A stretch of DNA of 64,000 bases from Saccharomycopsis crataegensis (Eukaryota > Ascomycota > Saccharomycetes > Ascoideales > Saccharomycopsidaceae). The notes beneath the pieces were generated by a model. That model did not search any database. It saw only the letters and a list, made by a program, of their open reading frames with translations, and had not been told where the DNA came from. A program made the translations under genes and the position numbers. This document shows positions 39,196-50,420 of this stretch, one piece after another; positions within the stretch are counted from its first letter, which is position 1, and each line of letters starts with the position of its first letter. The stretch is taken from positions 248,001 to 312,000 of the forward strand of contig NW_027043828.1 in the NCBI RefSeq assembly GCF_037102585.1, written 5' to 3'.

Positions 39196-41127
39196 ATGGT
39201 CTATAAGGCTGCCTTAGTAGTAACAGGTCTCCTACTAGTGGCCCTTGGCCTTCAAATACTACCGGTAATATCTGTCCCCATCACCACATCAATATCCCTT
39301 TGCTCATATGATGATGACTACAAGTTCGGGATGTTTGGTTACTGCTATTCTCATGAAGGTTGTTCATCAGTACAAATTGGTTATCCCAATTCCATCCTTC
39401 AGCAATTGACGGTATTTTCACTACCCTGGCATTCTCGCTCCTCGCTTTCCAAGCTTCTTATTGTTCATCCAATAGCCTGTGGCTTCACCCTAGTACTATT
39501 CATCCTGACAATATTCCTTCAATTCGACTCGTACAGTCTTGGACTTCTTCTGTTCCTATTGGTCTGGGGTATCCTTAGCTTCTTGGTATGCCTCTTCTCA
39601 TTCTTGGTCGATATTCTCTTGTTCTCTCCACATTTAAGCTGGTGTGGCTGGGTGGTGTTAGGATCAACGATTCTCATTGCCATATGCACCATTGGGTTAT
39701 TCATCATGAGAAAAGAAACGTCTAGCAGAATTAAAATGAACAAAAACAACGAGAATTTGAATAATATCAATAATAGATACTCCCTCCATGGATTCGAATA
39801 CGATATGAAAAATGAACACTACGATAACCATAATAATGGTAATTCATTCAGTGCCAATAGTCGAGATGAGCTTGTACATGAAAAACCCAGCTTGCAAAGT
39901 TTCGTCAACCAGGAAAACTCTTTGCCCCAAGCAGCTCCCACTAGTTATCTTAAAGTCAACTCCGCAAATTTCAATGATATCTTGACCGTCACTGAAACCA
40001 TCTCCAATGATTCAAGATCCCCCACTGAATTTGATACTCAAGACCAATTCAAAAGCCATCATCAAGCCCTCCCCATGGTCCACGATATTATTTATCATCA
40101 ACCTCCGTTCGAAATCCCTAGCAATACCAGTCCCGACTCCATCCAAAACTCCTCAGTTTATTACTCGACTCATGAAGATCCCGCCCAGGCAGCTCTGGCG
40201 TACATCTCACGAATTTCCCTTAAGGCCCCGGTACCTTATCCTTTATACCCAACTCAAGACCATCAGGTCCCTCCACCTCCTGATATACCTATTCCAAATA
40301 CCCCGTATCCAATGGATGACGACCCACGGTCCAGTATGAGATTACCAAGTGAGAAACAACAACAACAACAACAAAAACAAAAACTTCCTAGTGAAGTGCT
40401 ACCAGATGTATCAAATTCATCACAAAAAGTCAATTTGTCATCAATGAATAAGCAAAAGGAGCATGAAAACATTCATCTCAAACCAATGATAAACAAAAAT
40501 AAAGGTATTTCCTCGCTAAAGTACGGTCCAATTGGCGATTCCGATATTTCTGATTCAGAGAGCCACAGTAGACTAAGTGATGTCAACACTAGTGTCATTA
40601 GTGAAGTGATTTCTTCAGGTGAAGCATTAGAAATTAAATTACCGGGAATAAATACCACCATGATGAATACTAGAAGAGCTGACCATCGTCCAAAAAACTT
40701 GACGCTCGCCACTTCGAATTTTCATAAAGATGGCCGCACTGATCTTTTGAATATCTCGCCAACTTTGCCATTGACTCCTCATAAATCTGGGTTCTTATCA
40801 TCAATTTCCGAAAGTTTGAAAAGCCCTGAAAAAGAAATTAGCATCAATAGGATTCTACGAAACCAACAAGGCCTATTGTCTGATAAATTACACCATAAAG
40901 AAATCACAGAATTACCAGCCATGAACACCGGGATCTCTCAAATTGATCCAAATTACCAAGCGGTATCATCATCCAAACCCATTGCCAACTCCATGCAAAC
41001 GTACTTGGCAGGTTACGAGAGTAGTAAAGAAAGTTCGCAAATTGATTTCAGATCATCAGCGTCCAAAACCAATTCCATTAGTTATAAATCCGATAGAATT
41101 AAACTTACAAAGCTGGATTCCAAATAA
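39196..41127 (+). CDS. RIM9: Rim9/PalI-type membrane protein of the alkaline-pH sensing pathway
   Basis: This is 643 aa from an ATG at 39196. The N-terminal ~180 residues form a SUR7/PalI-family module: a signal-anchor-like first segment (ALVVTGLLLVALGLQIL), an extracellular loop with the family cysteines (LCSYDDDYKFGMFGYC, then CSSVQIGYP), and three further membrane segments at about 95-115, 118-140 and 150-170. Rim9/PalI assists Rim21/PalH in sensing ambient pH and starting Rim101 processing. The remaining ~460 residues are a soluble, Ser/Pro/Asn/Gln-rich tail. S. cerevisiae Rim9 is much shorter (239), whereas Aspergillus PalI also has a long tail, so this copy is PalI-like in build. Its start lies 837 bases from that of EPL1 (divergent). 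Confidence 0.85.
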   Translation: MVYKAALVVTGLLLVALGLQILPVISVPITTSISLCSYDDDYKFGMFGYCYSHEGCSSVQIGYPNSILQQLTVFSLPWHSRSSLSKLLIVHPIACGFTLVLFILTIFLQFDSYSLGLLLFLLVWGILSFLVCLFSFLVDILLFSPHLSWCGWVVLGSTILIAICTIGLFIMRKETSSRIKMNKNNENLNNINNRYSLHGFEYDMKNEHYDNHNNGNSFSANSRDELVHEKPSLQSFVNQENSLPQAAPTSYLKVNSANFNDILTVTETISNDSRSPTEFDTQDQFKSHHQALPMVHDIIYHQPPFEIPSNTSPDSIQNSSVYYSTHEDPAQAALAYISRISLKAPVPYPLYPTQDHQVPPPPDIPIPNTPYPMDDDPRSSMRLPSEKQQQQQQKQKLPSEVLPDVSNSSQKVNLSSMNKQKEHENIHLKPMINKNKGISSLKYGPIGDSDISDSESHSRLSDVNTSVISEVISSGEALEIKLPGINTTMMNTRRADHRPKNLTLATSNFHKDGRTDLLNISPTLPLTPHKSGFLSSISESLKSPEKEISINRILRNQQGLLSDKLHHKEITELPAMNTGISQIDPNYQAVSSSKPIANSMQTYLAGYESSKESSQIDFRSSASKTNSISYKSDRIKLTKLDSK

Positions 41128-41583
41128 TCATTTATGATGCTACATATATATATACATGTATGATCTCTTCAATTCTTCCTTCATGTTTTATTTTATTTTC
41201 TTCATTTCTATCTCATTTGATGATTCATTTCATTTAGGCTCAAAAAGTTGTTTTTTTTGTTTGGTTAAATTTTGTATTAATAGATTAAATATAATAACTG
41301 TGGTATATACTATGACTTTTTGTTGTTGTAACTATTTGATGAAACTTTGTAATCATTCTTCAAGGAGTTTATAATTTATTACAAAATATTAATCAACGAA
41401 GGAAATAAAGAGAATATGTTAATGAATAAACAAAAAAAAATAAGGGAAATGAAACATAATATAACCAATAAAAGAAATTGCACGAAATGAAAAATAACAC
41501 AAAACATTGAAAGTTGTAAAAAGAAATAAGAGAGCTAAGAAAGCCCAAGAAACATAAAGACATGTGTGCCAAACCAAATAGCA
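41128..41583. other. intergenic between convergent RIM9 and SEC9
   Basis: AT-rich 3' flanks with no other signal. Confidence 0.6.
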
Positions 41584-43080
41584 TCATCCATGAACTATTC
41601 TCTTTAAACGTGCGGTATTTTGGTCAACAGAAATCGTCACATTGTCAAGATTTTGTTGCATACTTTTCATTCTTATATCTTGTCTCTCAAGCTCATCTCT
41701 TTGGGCATTGGCCAATGTTTTCAATTTTCTAGCATAACCATGGATTTCATTCAAGTTGTTATGAATCTTATCCTCTTGCTGTCTGGCATAACTACCTTCC
41801 CCTTCATACGAGTATTTACTATAGTACGCCTCATCTGGGGCCTGGTATCCACGAGCCTGGTTATTATTGTATGGATTATTTTTACTACCACCCAAATTCT
41901 CCCGTACCCGACGTTCAGAATCTTGGAATTCTTTTTGACGAGCATTACTCTGCTGTTGATCAGCAATCATATCGGACCGTTGTTTTTCTTCACGCTGTCT
42001 TAATTTATTTTTCTTATTAAATGGGTTCAGAGGAGCCTTGAAAACATTGGCAGCGGTTCGCAACTCTTTAGCATATTCTGTCCCCAAACGATTCAGAGTC
42101 TCTGCTAATCCTAAATTATTTTCCGCGTTGAATAGTCTAGCAGATTGTGACCCGAGCATCCCCATGGTGTTCTGGCCCGATTCTTCGGCTTCCTTGGCCA
42201 AACTCAACGTCCGTTCAGTGGATTCGATGGTTTTATCTCTGGTGAACCGCAATTCACACTTGATGTCTTCTAGCTCTTCATCGTCTTCTTCTTCCTCATC
42301 ACTGTAAACTTGTGATTGTTTCTGTTCTTGTTGATAAGTATAATTTCCTGGTGCATTCAAATCGTCGGCATTAGTATCCTTCACAGCATTTAAATCATCG
42401 GCATCATAATTAGATCCATAAGCATTATTGTTATAATTATTTTGTCTTTTTTGTCTTTCCATGACCCTTCTTTGTTTGAATTCTTGATACGATTCTTCGA
42501 AAACTGGGGCCTGTGGTTGAGAAGACCGAGCATTCATTTGAGGACGATACCCTCTCTGGTACCCATTTTCTGAACAGTTGTCTTGATTTGGAGGATAGTC
42601 TTGATGATCACTATAATTTGGAGCTCTTCTGCCCTGCTGGTTTTGTCCTTGAAAAGAATTATTTGGACCCCCGTACTGTTGTTGTGCATTGTTTGGATCA
42701 TTGCGCTGTTTTTGCCCTTGATATGCATTATTTGGTGGACCTCCACGGTGCTGTTGCCCTTGGAAGTTATTAGCTGGATCCCTATGTTTTTGTCTTTGTT
42801 GCTGACTATTATAGAAATTATTTGGACCTCCTGGTGCTGGGAACTGACGATGCTGTGGATGATATTGAGGACCCCGTCTCATTTGCTGTGATGGTGAATC
42901 ATAATTTGGACCTGGACCTCCTTGATGAGGTAGTGAATCATTGCCATTCATCAGTCTAGCATGGTTTCTAAACGATGAAAACTTATCTTCTGGCACTGAC
43001 ATCATCGAAGCATAAGGCCCCTCGGCCATTCTTCCAGGGTTGGCCGCCATAGTATTATCTTGTTTTCTGAAAAATCCCAT
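41584..43080 (-). CDS. SEC9: t-SNARE Sec9 (SNAP-25 family)
   Basis: This 498-aa protein starts at the ATG at 43080 (MGFFRKQDNTM); the frame extends a few codons upstream without ATG. Sec9 supplies two helices (Qb and Qc) to the plasma-membrane SNARE complex with Sso1/2 and Snc1/2 for exocytosis. The Qb motif lies at about residues 275-345 (CELRFTRDKTIESTERTLSL) and the Qc motif at the C-terminus, about 435-498 (EIHGYARKLKTLANAQ, with the zero-layer glutamine in the SMQQNLDNV region). As in other fungal Sec9 proteins there is no membrane anchor or palmitoylation cluster. The N-terminal half is low-complexity Gly/Asn/Gln/Pro with repeated NNxxQGQ phrases. Confidence 0.95.
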   Translation of the reverse strand: MGFFRKQDNTMAANPGRMAEGPYASMMSVPEDKFSSFRNHARLMNGNDSLPHQGGPGPNYDSPSQQMRRGPQYHPQHRQFPAPGGPNNFYNSQQQRQKHRDPANNFQGQQHRGGPPNNAYQGQKQRNDPNNAQQQYGGPNNSFQGQNQQGRRAPNYSDHQDYPPNQDNCSENGYQRGYRPQMNARSSQPQAPVFEESYQEFKQRRVMERQKRQNNYNNNAYGSNYDADDLNAVKDTNADDLNAPGNYTYQQEQKQSQVYSDEEEEDDEELEDIKCELRFTRDKTIESTERTLSLAKEAEESGQNTMGMLGSQSARLFNAENNLGLAETLNRLGTEYAKELRTAANVFKAPLNPFNKKNKLRQREEKQRSDMIADQQQSNARQKEFQDSERRVRENLGGSKNNPYNNNQARGYQAPDEAYYSKYSYEGEGSYARQQEDKIHNNLNEIHGYARKLKTLANAQRDELERQDIRMKSMQQNLDNVTISVDQNTARLKRIVHG

Positions 43081-44368
43081 CCAGACTATTATCAATATTA
43101 TTGTTTATGTTTGGAGTACATATATACATATATATATATACGCCCTTGAATGTAAATATAGAACAATGAAACCTTTGTGTTTCGTTACGGCCAAGGCGGG
43201 AGGGAAGGGGGCCTGATAAAGTGGTTTATATACATGGGTTGGACCCAAAGATGGGGATCGAAGCAGCATAGTAGCGGGACTAAAAAAAAAAAAAAAAAAT
43301 GAAGTGTTACAACGCGAGACACATATCGCTCTCCCTTGCGCAAATAACAAAGGGGGACTACCGTTAGTTTGGTGGTCAATTTTTCAAGACATTCATTGGA
43401 CAGGATAATAAAAGTGGCTTTGGACTTAAGCGAGGGAGGAATGGGGGATGGTATTGTATCACCAATGCTATTTCCATAGTGTAACCCAGGGTCAAGCCAC
43501 CATTAAAGTGTAAGAGGTAAATAAATTCTGCAAAAAAGACCACCTATGACTCTCATGATGTGACTCATTAAACCAAATAATTGTTTCTGGGGGATTTCAT
43601 CCATTCCTCATTGAATTATCAGCACTTTTATGATAATATTGTCTCGAGATACCAACGGGACGGGTTTTTATTCCTAAGCACATGCAGTAGGGTGACCATG
43701 TATTTATCAACATGCATAAAAATACTCATAAAACTCATTTTTATAGCTAAATAATAATGCCAGTACGCTAAATGAAAAAGAAATTTAAACCAATGCTTTT
43801 GCCCTCAAATAAATGGTGGGCAAATCATGCAAAACATCCATGAAGAGTAACGACAAAACACGTAGTATTAGAAGACTCTCATTCTATTGATTAATGTGAG
43901 AGCCAACTTATAGTACGCTTCTAAAATAATGCTCGAAAAAAATATTGCATGCCATTAAATATTCTCAATGAATGGCTCCAAAAGCGATTTTTTATCATCT
44001 GTTAATCTGTACCATGTATTGACTGCTTATTCGAAATAGAACCATAAAACCACTACTAGTCCAGATAAACAATAAATGGTATGTGATTATTTATACGTAA
44101 TTGACGATTCAGTAAGACTTCAAATAGATAATAAGAATATAAGGGTAACAATGATGGAAGAATAAGTTAGTTAGATAAAAGGATGGACAGATAAAGATCC
44201 GGAAAAAAATTAATCGAAAACTGAAAAACAGAGATCGGACTTCTGATTATTAAGTCAAATCCAATTTATATGAGTCCGTTCAGACTCAACATCAGTGCAT
44301 CGGCACTCAACTAAATAAGCTCCGAGTGTAACCAAGCGGTAAACGTTCCCTTGCTGCTATTTTTCGTA
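43081..44368. other. SEC9 promoter and gene-poor sequence at the edge of an accessory island
   Basis: TATATA tracts and an A run (43282-43299) lie close to SEC9, and a TGACTCA Gcn4-type core lies at 43561-43567. From about 43600 to 44368 no frame or repeat was recognised. Confidence 0.45.
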
Positions 44369-46094
44369 TTAGAATTCTCCTGTATCCAGTTCAACACCAC
44401 CTCTTGCCATCTCAGTGGTAATTATTGCAAGCCCGGCAAATTTTATACAGTCATTATCCCAAAGCATCACTGGGCCATTGTGTAAAATTTTTGGGGCCAA
44501 ACTTTTGTCAATATTCAAAAGGTATTCGAGCTTTCGGTCGTATTCTTCTGCAACAAATCCCATCAATTTTTTTATACTATAAGTTTCTTTCCTCAGTTCA
44601 TAAGATTTTCTGAAATCTTGAGCGAAATCTGGATCATACACCCTCAAAATAATATTCTCAGTAAGAAAATCCATTTTGGGCAAATCTGGAAAGAATTCAT
44701 AGCAGCGGGCAGTACTCATTGAGATAATATGTGACACGCGACAAAAATATGGATAAAGAACTTTATTGCATTCTTCATCGTACCTACCTCTACTATTTCC
44801 AACCAAATTCAAAGGACCGCAATATCTAGATAGCGCTGTCAAACGCTACACTTTGTTAGACTTAATCCTTTCTGTCTCTTTTGTTGATTTTTTCAAAATT
44901 CTTCTTAATCTGTCAGTTTTCAATGTTGCGTTTTCAATTTGCTCATCTGAGTAGTTCCCGCAATGATAAATCAAACTGGTCAATGCCAAAATTAATGAGA
45001 GCTTCCTGTCGTCATTTTTGAATATTCTGTACGATATCTTTATTGGTATCTTGCGGACTTCCAGAGTCAAATTTTCTACTTCATGTTGGAGCTTCTGCCA
45101 CTTATCTTTTTTCCCCATCGAGTTTTTTTTGTCATGGATATATTGTTCCTTGGTAATTGTCTTGTAGAGGCTTGTCATTTTCCGTCTTCTATTGCAAACT
45201 TTTCTCCATTTCAGGCCAGTTTTTTTCTTAATTTCTCTCGCTTGGGTTTGTAAACCGACATCATTGAAATCATCTTTTAACATGAAAATAATAGTCGTGA
45301 AAAAATCTGAAATAACAAAGAAATCGTGCGATGCATTCACCATGTTTATCACTGCCTCACGGATTATTGACTGACTTTCAATAACACCATTATGAATAAC
45401 CTTATGTAACCCATAGTTTTTTATTTCAAACGACAAGCAAAAACATACGCGTTGATACTTCTCGCCATACTCTATGGAAATATCAGGAAGCACTGCTAGG
45501 TTCTCGGGACCTTTGAAACATATTTCAGAGATATCACGACATCCTTCATCAAACTCCTCAAGAAAATTACAGATTCCTTGCAAAACTGTATTTTGGAATT
45601 TCATACTTATTGTAGGCTGATGTACATGGCGTGTACATCTTCATGGTCTAACACAAGGCCAAAATAAGTTCGTGTAACGTGAATGCATATTGCTGTATTT
45701 AATCCCTTTATCAAACCAAGATGATGAAAAAGTATCTTCATAAAATTCACCCAAACTATCAATCAAACCAAGAAAATAATCTTCCGAAATTTCTTCCAAT
45801 TTCGCATCAAAATGTTCGTAATAACTGTAAATAAATGGCTGAACTCACCCCAGGCTTCGAGGTTGCGCCACTAAAAGTCAATTTTTTATGAGACAATGGT
45901 ACGGGCATATTTAAGAAGAGTTTGCATCTCATTTTGGAAAATTCCAAGGCATTTAGCCCATATAATTCAGTTCTATCATCGATATCTTCCTCGTACATAC
46001 AAAGGTCAACGCAAAGTACAGGGGAATTTCTGATTCTGGCGATCATTTCATTTTTCGCGGATGCTTTTCTTTGTTTATAACTATCATCTCCCAT
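44369..46094 (-). pseudogene. decayed member of an unknown protein family, copy 1
   Basis: Three successive open segments on the minus strand look like parts of one former gene: a first part (about 45650-46094; starts MGDDSYKQRKASAK), a central part (44846-45604; starts MKFQNTVLQGIC, includes LSFEIKNYGLHKVIHNGV) and a last part (44369-44842; includes ENIILRVYDPDFAQDF). The first and last parts have counterparts in copy 2 at 49650-50402. The copy is broken, with about two or three breaks. I do not recognise the family. An Asp...Glu-x-Lys pattern in the centre and a kinase-like beginning of the last part faintly recall fungal nuclease-kinase effector proteins, but that is weak inference. Moderate divergence between copies suggests the duplication is not recent. 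Confidence 0.55.
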
Positions 46095-48259
46095 CTTGAG
46101 CTGAAATTGTTTGTCCTATACAATTTTCTTGATCCTAAAGACTTTTCTTTATTTTAATCTATAGAAATTTTTTAAAAGAAAGGACAACAGCTTTGACAGG
46201 ATTGGGGTGCAGCACCTCCATTATTGCAAAGATGACTTGTCACAGGCTTGCTTGAAAAGCAAGAACAATTGAGCGACTACATAAAAAGAAAAATCATACA
46301 AGGGATAATGCTATTATTCAATATAAATTTAATATTGTAAAGTAAAAAAAAAGAAGAATCGCAATATATGAGCTTAACTTTCTATGAACAAAAAAACAAA
46401 AAAGCTTACAGTGGATGTTTTTCTTTTCTATGCAAGAGACCAAACTTTACTCCCCAGATTTTTCTTCTTTGTGTTTTCATCTTCCCATTCATTTATTACT
46501 CCTAGTTATTGAACTTTTCTTCTTTATTTAAGGTACTATCGCTATTTTGTCGACCAAAAATGAATTTTATGAGCATCGGTGTAAGAATGTTGAGGATTTG
46601 AGATCATCATTTACTTGGAAAATTGACCCGCTCCTTAGGATTTTATTACGTGAATATATCCTTTTTTTTTTTTTTTTTTCATTTTTTATTAATGCCATAT
46701 CATTTTTTTCATACGTTCTGTTTGTTTTTTCTTTTTATTTAAAGCTCTACTTCGCGTTGGAAATTGTGATAGTTCAATCAGAGGGTATTTCTGCATCGAG
46801 AATTGAAATAATAAAAAGCAAATCATCAGCTGTAGTATATGAAAAAGGTATACGAACCACTTAATTGAAGAGTGAAAAAAGATACTGTAAATAATAATGA
46901 TGGTTATTGGCTAAAGCAAGTTTGTTTTGGTGGCGTTCCCACTATTTTTAATTTCAATACCCGTTTGGTGTCCTGCATTCTCGCACATTGCAGCCCCTGA
47001 AACGTCTATGAGGAATAAAAACCAACGGCCATCAAAGAAAGGAAAAAAACCGTGGAAACATTAATCACTGGTTCATGAAGAAATTATTTTGCATTCTTAT
47101 TACCTTATGCAATAAGGCTTATTCAAAATATTGGAATATTCCATTGTCGGGAAACTGTTCCGGTGTATATCACAGACCCTGGCGTATATTAAAAGCATGC
47201 CAAGCACTTGCTGGAACCCTGAGGTGTAGTCTGTTATAGAGGGTTGAAAATACATATCAGCAAACTTTGGAGAAATTACATAAATTTGTAGAAATCAATA
47301 GGTTGAAGCTTGCCGAATCAGATGGTAGGGCAGCTCATTTCACTGAATGGGGTGAATATGCAAATACATTCCCTCCTCTGGACATTTCTAAACGGTGCCA
47401 GGCCTGGTATCTAAATCAGTAAAGATGCCAAAAAGGTCAAAGCTCCAGCAATTAATATCAACAATGCAATGTGTCAGAGACTAAAAAGGTTTCATCTAAA
47501 AAGGTGAAACTTTCAGTAGTTCGCGACCTATTGAGTTTCCTGAGCTCCAAGAGGACAATAGACACGGAGCTACTCTGTTTAACCATAATTGGGTAATTTA
47601 TTGTCAACTTTTATCTCATATGTACTATTTTTATTATTATTATTAATTTTATTATCATCTTAAAGTAATTTGCGGCGCATTTATCACCATGGAGATTAAC
47701 AATGGCTCAATATTGCAGAAAGAACCGATTGTAAAGTCCGTCTGGTAGTCCAATTTCAATATCAACGTTTTTCATTTGTCACGATTCTGCACGGCAGTAA
47801 TCAACATGATCCAAGTCATCTTTGATAGGATCTACATATCATCCAGAAACGGAAAAAAAAAATAGAAATAACAACCCCGTGGCATTGTTTAATATTACAA
47901 TCTATCACTATCACTCACCTGAGGTCTCTATGGTCATTTTTCTTTTAATTATTCTGATGTTTACGGTCTCTCTTGCTTGGGTCCCCCTCGATGATTATGA
48001 CAGGACGGTGCATGTTCTAAGCCTCACTAGTGACAGCTGGAATTTTCCCACCCACCCACTGCAAGACATGCATCTCCCCAACATGGACACATCGTGCACG
48101 CCTAATTTCATCCGTAACAATGCTCGACGACTATCTCCAACATTTATTTATATAAATATATGAAGCTGCTACTTCCAAAAGTATTTCACACAAACTATTT
48201 TATTGATATTTACTATCTACAAACAATATATATTCAACAAATAAAAAACAAAACCAACA
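46095..48259. other. gene-poor stretch with decayed coding sequence and the RNase T2 promoter
   Basis: This holds scattered open pieces on the plus strand that look like relics (see 46547-47422), an ATT run near 47634-47648 and a T run at 46661-46679. The last ~350 bases are the promoter of the RNase T2 gene, with A/T-rich TATA-like sequence near 48144-48162 and a short A-rich leader. Confidence 0.45.
46547..47422 (+). pseudogene. decayed coding sequence of unknown origin
   Basis: Separate open stretches have protein-like composition: one in the first ~110 bases (includes EDLRSSFTWKIDPLLRILL), and one at 47261-47422 (includes RLKLAESDGRAAHFTEWGEY). They are not in one frame, have no convincing start and are separated by AT-rich sequence, so they are read as a fossil with several breaks. 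I see no reverse transcriptase, capsid or transposase motif, and the family is unknown. The two stretches may not belong together. Confidence 0.3.
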
Positions 48260-49081
48260 ATGAAGTTCATCTATTCTATTCCAGCACTTGCCATTTTGCT
48301 TTCAACAGTTGATGCCTCTCCAGTTGCTCTTCCACGTGTTTTCAAAAGAGATTTGGATTTGACTCTCACTCAATCTCAATGTACTTCTTCTGAATCTCAA
48401 GCTTCATGCTCCACTTCTGGCTCTTCCAGCAGCGACTCTTGTTGTGTTGAGACCGAAGGTTTGATCTTACAAACCCAATTCTGGGATACAGATGTTGCAG
48501 GCTCCCCAGAAAACACATGGACTATTCATGGATTGTGGCCAGACAAGTGTGATGGCTCATACAATTCTAATTGTGATTTCGCTTCTGAAGTTAGCAGTGT
48601 TGCTGATGTTTTGCAAGACGCTGGTGAAACTGATTTGGTCAGCTACTTGAGCCAATATTGGTTGAACGACGATGGTGATAATGAAGAATTATGGACCCAC
48701 GAATTCAACAAACATGGAACCTGTATGTCTACTATTGGTGATGATTGTTATGCTAGTGGCACTGCTTCAAACACAAATGTAGTTGACTTTGCTAAGTTGT
48801 TAGTTAAGACATACCAAGGCTTACCAACCTACCAATGGTTAGCTGATGCTGGAATTACACCATCTTCTTCTCAAACTTATTCTGCTGATGACATTTCCGC
48901 TGCTTTGCAAGCAGGGTTCGGTAACGAAGTTTATATTGGTTGTTCCGATGGAGTCTTCAACCAAGTGTGGTACTTCCACACCGTTCAAGGTTCCTTATTG
49001 GATGATGATTTGGTCAAGATTGATGCAGTTAGCCAATCAACCTGTTCCGGTGATGTTAGTTATCCACCAAGATCTGACTGA
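48260..49081 (+). CDS. secreted ribonuclease T2
   Basis: This 273-aa protein starts at an ATG at 48260. A signal peptide covers about residues 1-19 (FIYSIPALAILLSTVDASP), followed by a short pro-segment ending in a Lys-Arg Kex2-type site (VFKR at about 26-29). Both T2 active-site segments are intact: TIHGLWPDKCDG (CAS I) and ELWTHEFNKHGTC (CAS II), with their catalytic histidines. Multiple cysteines fit the family disulfides. The enzyme cuts single-stranded RNA through 2',3'-cyclic phosphates outside the cell or in the vacuole. S. cerevisiae Rny1 is 434 aa with a C-terminal extension; this one stops after the catalytic domain, more like filamentous-fungal T2 enzymes. It stands alone between two decayed copies of an unknown gene family. 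Confidence 0.96.
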   Translation: MKFIYSIPALAILLSTVDASPVALPRVFKRDLDLTLTQSQCTSSESQASCSTSGSSSSDSCCVETEGLILQTQFWDTDVAGSPENTWTIHGLWPDKCDGSYNSNCDFASEVSSVADVLQDAGETDLVSYLSQYWLNDDGDNEELWTHEFNKHGTCMSTIGDDCYASGTASNTNVVDFAKLLVKTYQGLPTYQWLADAGITPSSSQTYSADDISAALQAGFGNEVYIGCSDGVFNQVWYFHTVQGSLLDDDLVKIDAVSQSTCSGDVSYPPRSD

Positions 49082-49649
49082 TTATTTCACAGCCAATTTT
49101 TTCATTTCTGATGAAGGACTAACTTCCTCTGTCAACTTCTTTCATTATTCCGCTTACTTTCAGCTCTCAGCTTTTTCTATTTTAAACAATTTTCTTAATT
49201 GTTTTCTTCTACTTTTTTTTTTTTACTATTTTGTTACTTTTTTTACTATTTTGCTACTTTTTTTTCAAATATACAATTGATGATGCCAAAGCTATTAATC
49301 AACTCTCTTCTTTTTGTAAATCCCTTGGATCTTTTTTACAATCATATTTTTATTAGCCCCATCTTTCGATACTTTCGAAAATAGGACTCGAAATATATAA
49401 TACGCTAATACATACGATTTATTTAAAGTAGCATAATATAATTATTTTTAGATGGTATAGGCATAGGCCTGTATAGTAATAAGTTTTACTCAAAGTATTC
49501 TTAAACCTTCAATATTTTGGACGCTATTCAACGTCAAAAGGAAGCGTTTTTGCATACTTTGATATTTTATGTAGAAGAAATTAACCAAAAAGTGAGAAAC
49601 AAAAGTACAGCTTCTGTCTCATTATTCAAATTATTTAAAAAACTTTTGG
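49082..49649. other. RNase T2 3' flank, T-rich
   Basis: This is T-rich sequence with runs at 49210-49221 and 49257-49265. A frame from about 49517 (includes FLHTLIFYVEEINQKVRNKS) is protein-like but has no ATG and runs antisense into copy 2 of the decayed family; it is not called. Confidence 0.4.
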
Positions 49650-50402
49650 CTAGGTGTCCAAAAAGTATCTTAGCTTCTCGTCAAAAGTTTGGGCGGTGTA
49701 ATATGTCAGTTCTTCCAAATTTAAACTATATTTCCTAGCTCCATAAGATTCTGTGCAATCTTGAATGACATCTGGATCGTACACTGTCAAAATAATATTC
49801 TCACTAGATATGTCTATTTTAGGAATATCAGGGACGAGTTCATAAAAACTAGAAGTACTCATTGAGATAACATACGGTATGCGGGAATAATCTAGATACC
49901 AATATTCCTTACATTTTTTCTACCTACCTACCTCTACTTTTTCCAATCAAATTCAGAACACCACAATGTTTTAAAAAGCGCTTTTAAGCTCATACTCTAA
50001 TTTAGGCTGACTTATATAGAGTGATGGGGCCCATGATGCCCCTGCACAATACTGAAGTATTTTCATGCAAATACTGTGCATGTATTTGGGATAATCTCTT
50101 TTAATGAAAGAAGATGCCGAGAAATCGTTAACAAAATATTTCCCCAAACTATCTATTAAGCCACAGAAATATGCATATGGTATTTCTTCCAGTAGTACCT
50201 CAAGATCTTCGTAATATTTGTAGAGGGCCGTGCCGATCCCAGGCTTCTTATTGTAACCTCCAAAATCTGAGTCTTGAGGAGGGGCCCCGGTACGGGCAAA
50301 TTTTAAGAAAAATTCACGTGACAAGCCTTTATTTTCACTCTCCCACAAAGTGTAACAACAACTCTTACACTTTAATGTTACCTGACTTAATTTGCCCATC
50401 AA
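49650..50402 (-). pseudogene. decayed member of the same unknown family, copy 2
   Basis: Two open segments on the minus strand (about 49971-50402 and 49650-49862) match the first and last parts of the copy at 44369-46094. The shared phrases include KPGIGTALY...YYED with LGLIDSLG/CGLIDSLG, and SENIILTVYDPDVIQD with ENIILRVYDPDFAQDF. The copy is broken and looks shorter than copy 1, with about two or three breaks. The two copies lie in the same orientation about 4 kb apart, with the RNase T2 gene between them. The family is not recognised. Confidence 0.55.
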
Positions 50403-50420
50403 TATATCACAACTCTAATC

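Noticed and set aside
44316-44345. tRNA-like A-box sequence (GTGTAACCAAGCGGTA)
   Set aside because: No B box (GGTTCGA type) and no cloverleaf stems at the right spacing.
43600-50402. Retrotransposon or DNA transposon in the gene-poor island
   Set aside because: No reverse transcriptase, integrase, transposase, long terminal repeats or terminal inverted repeats were visible.
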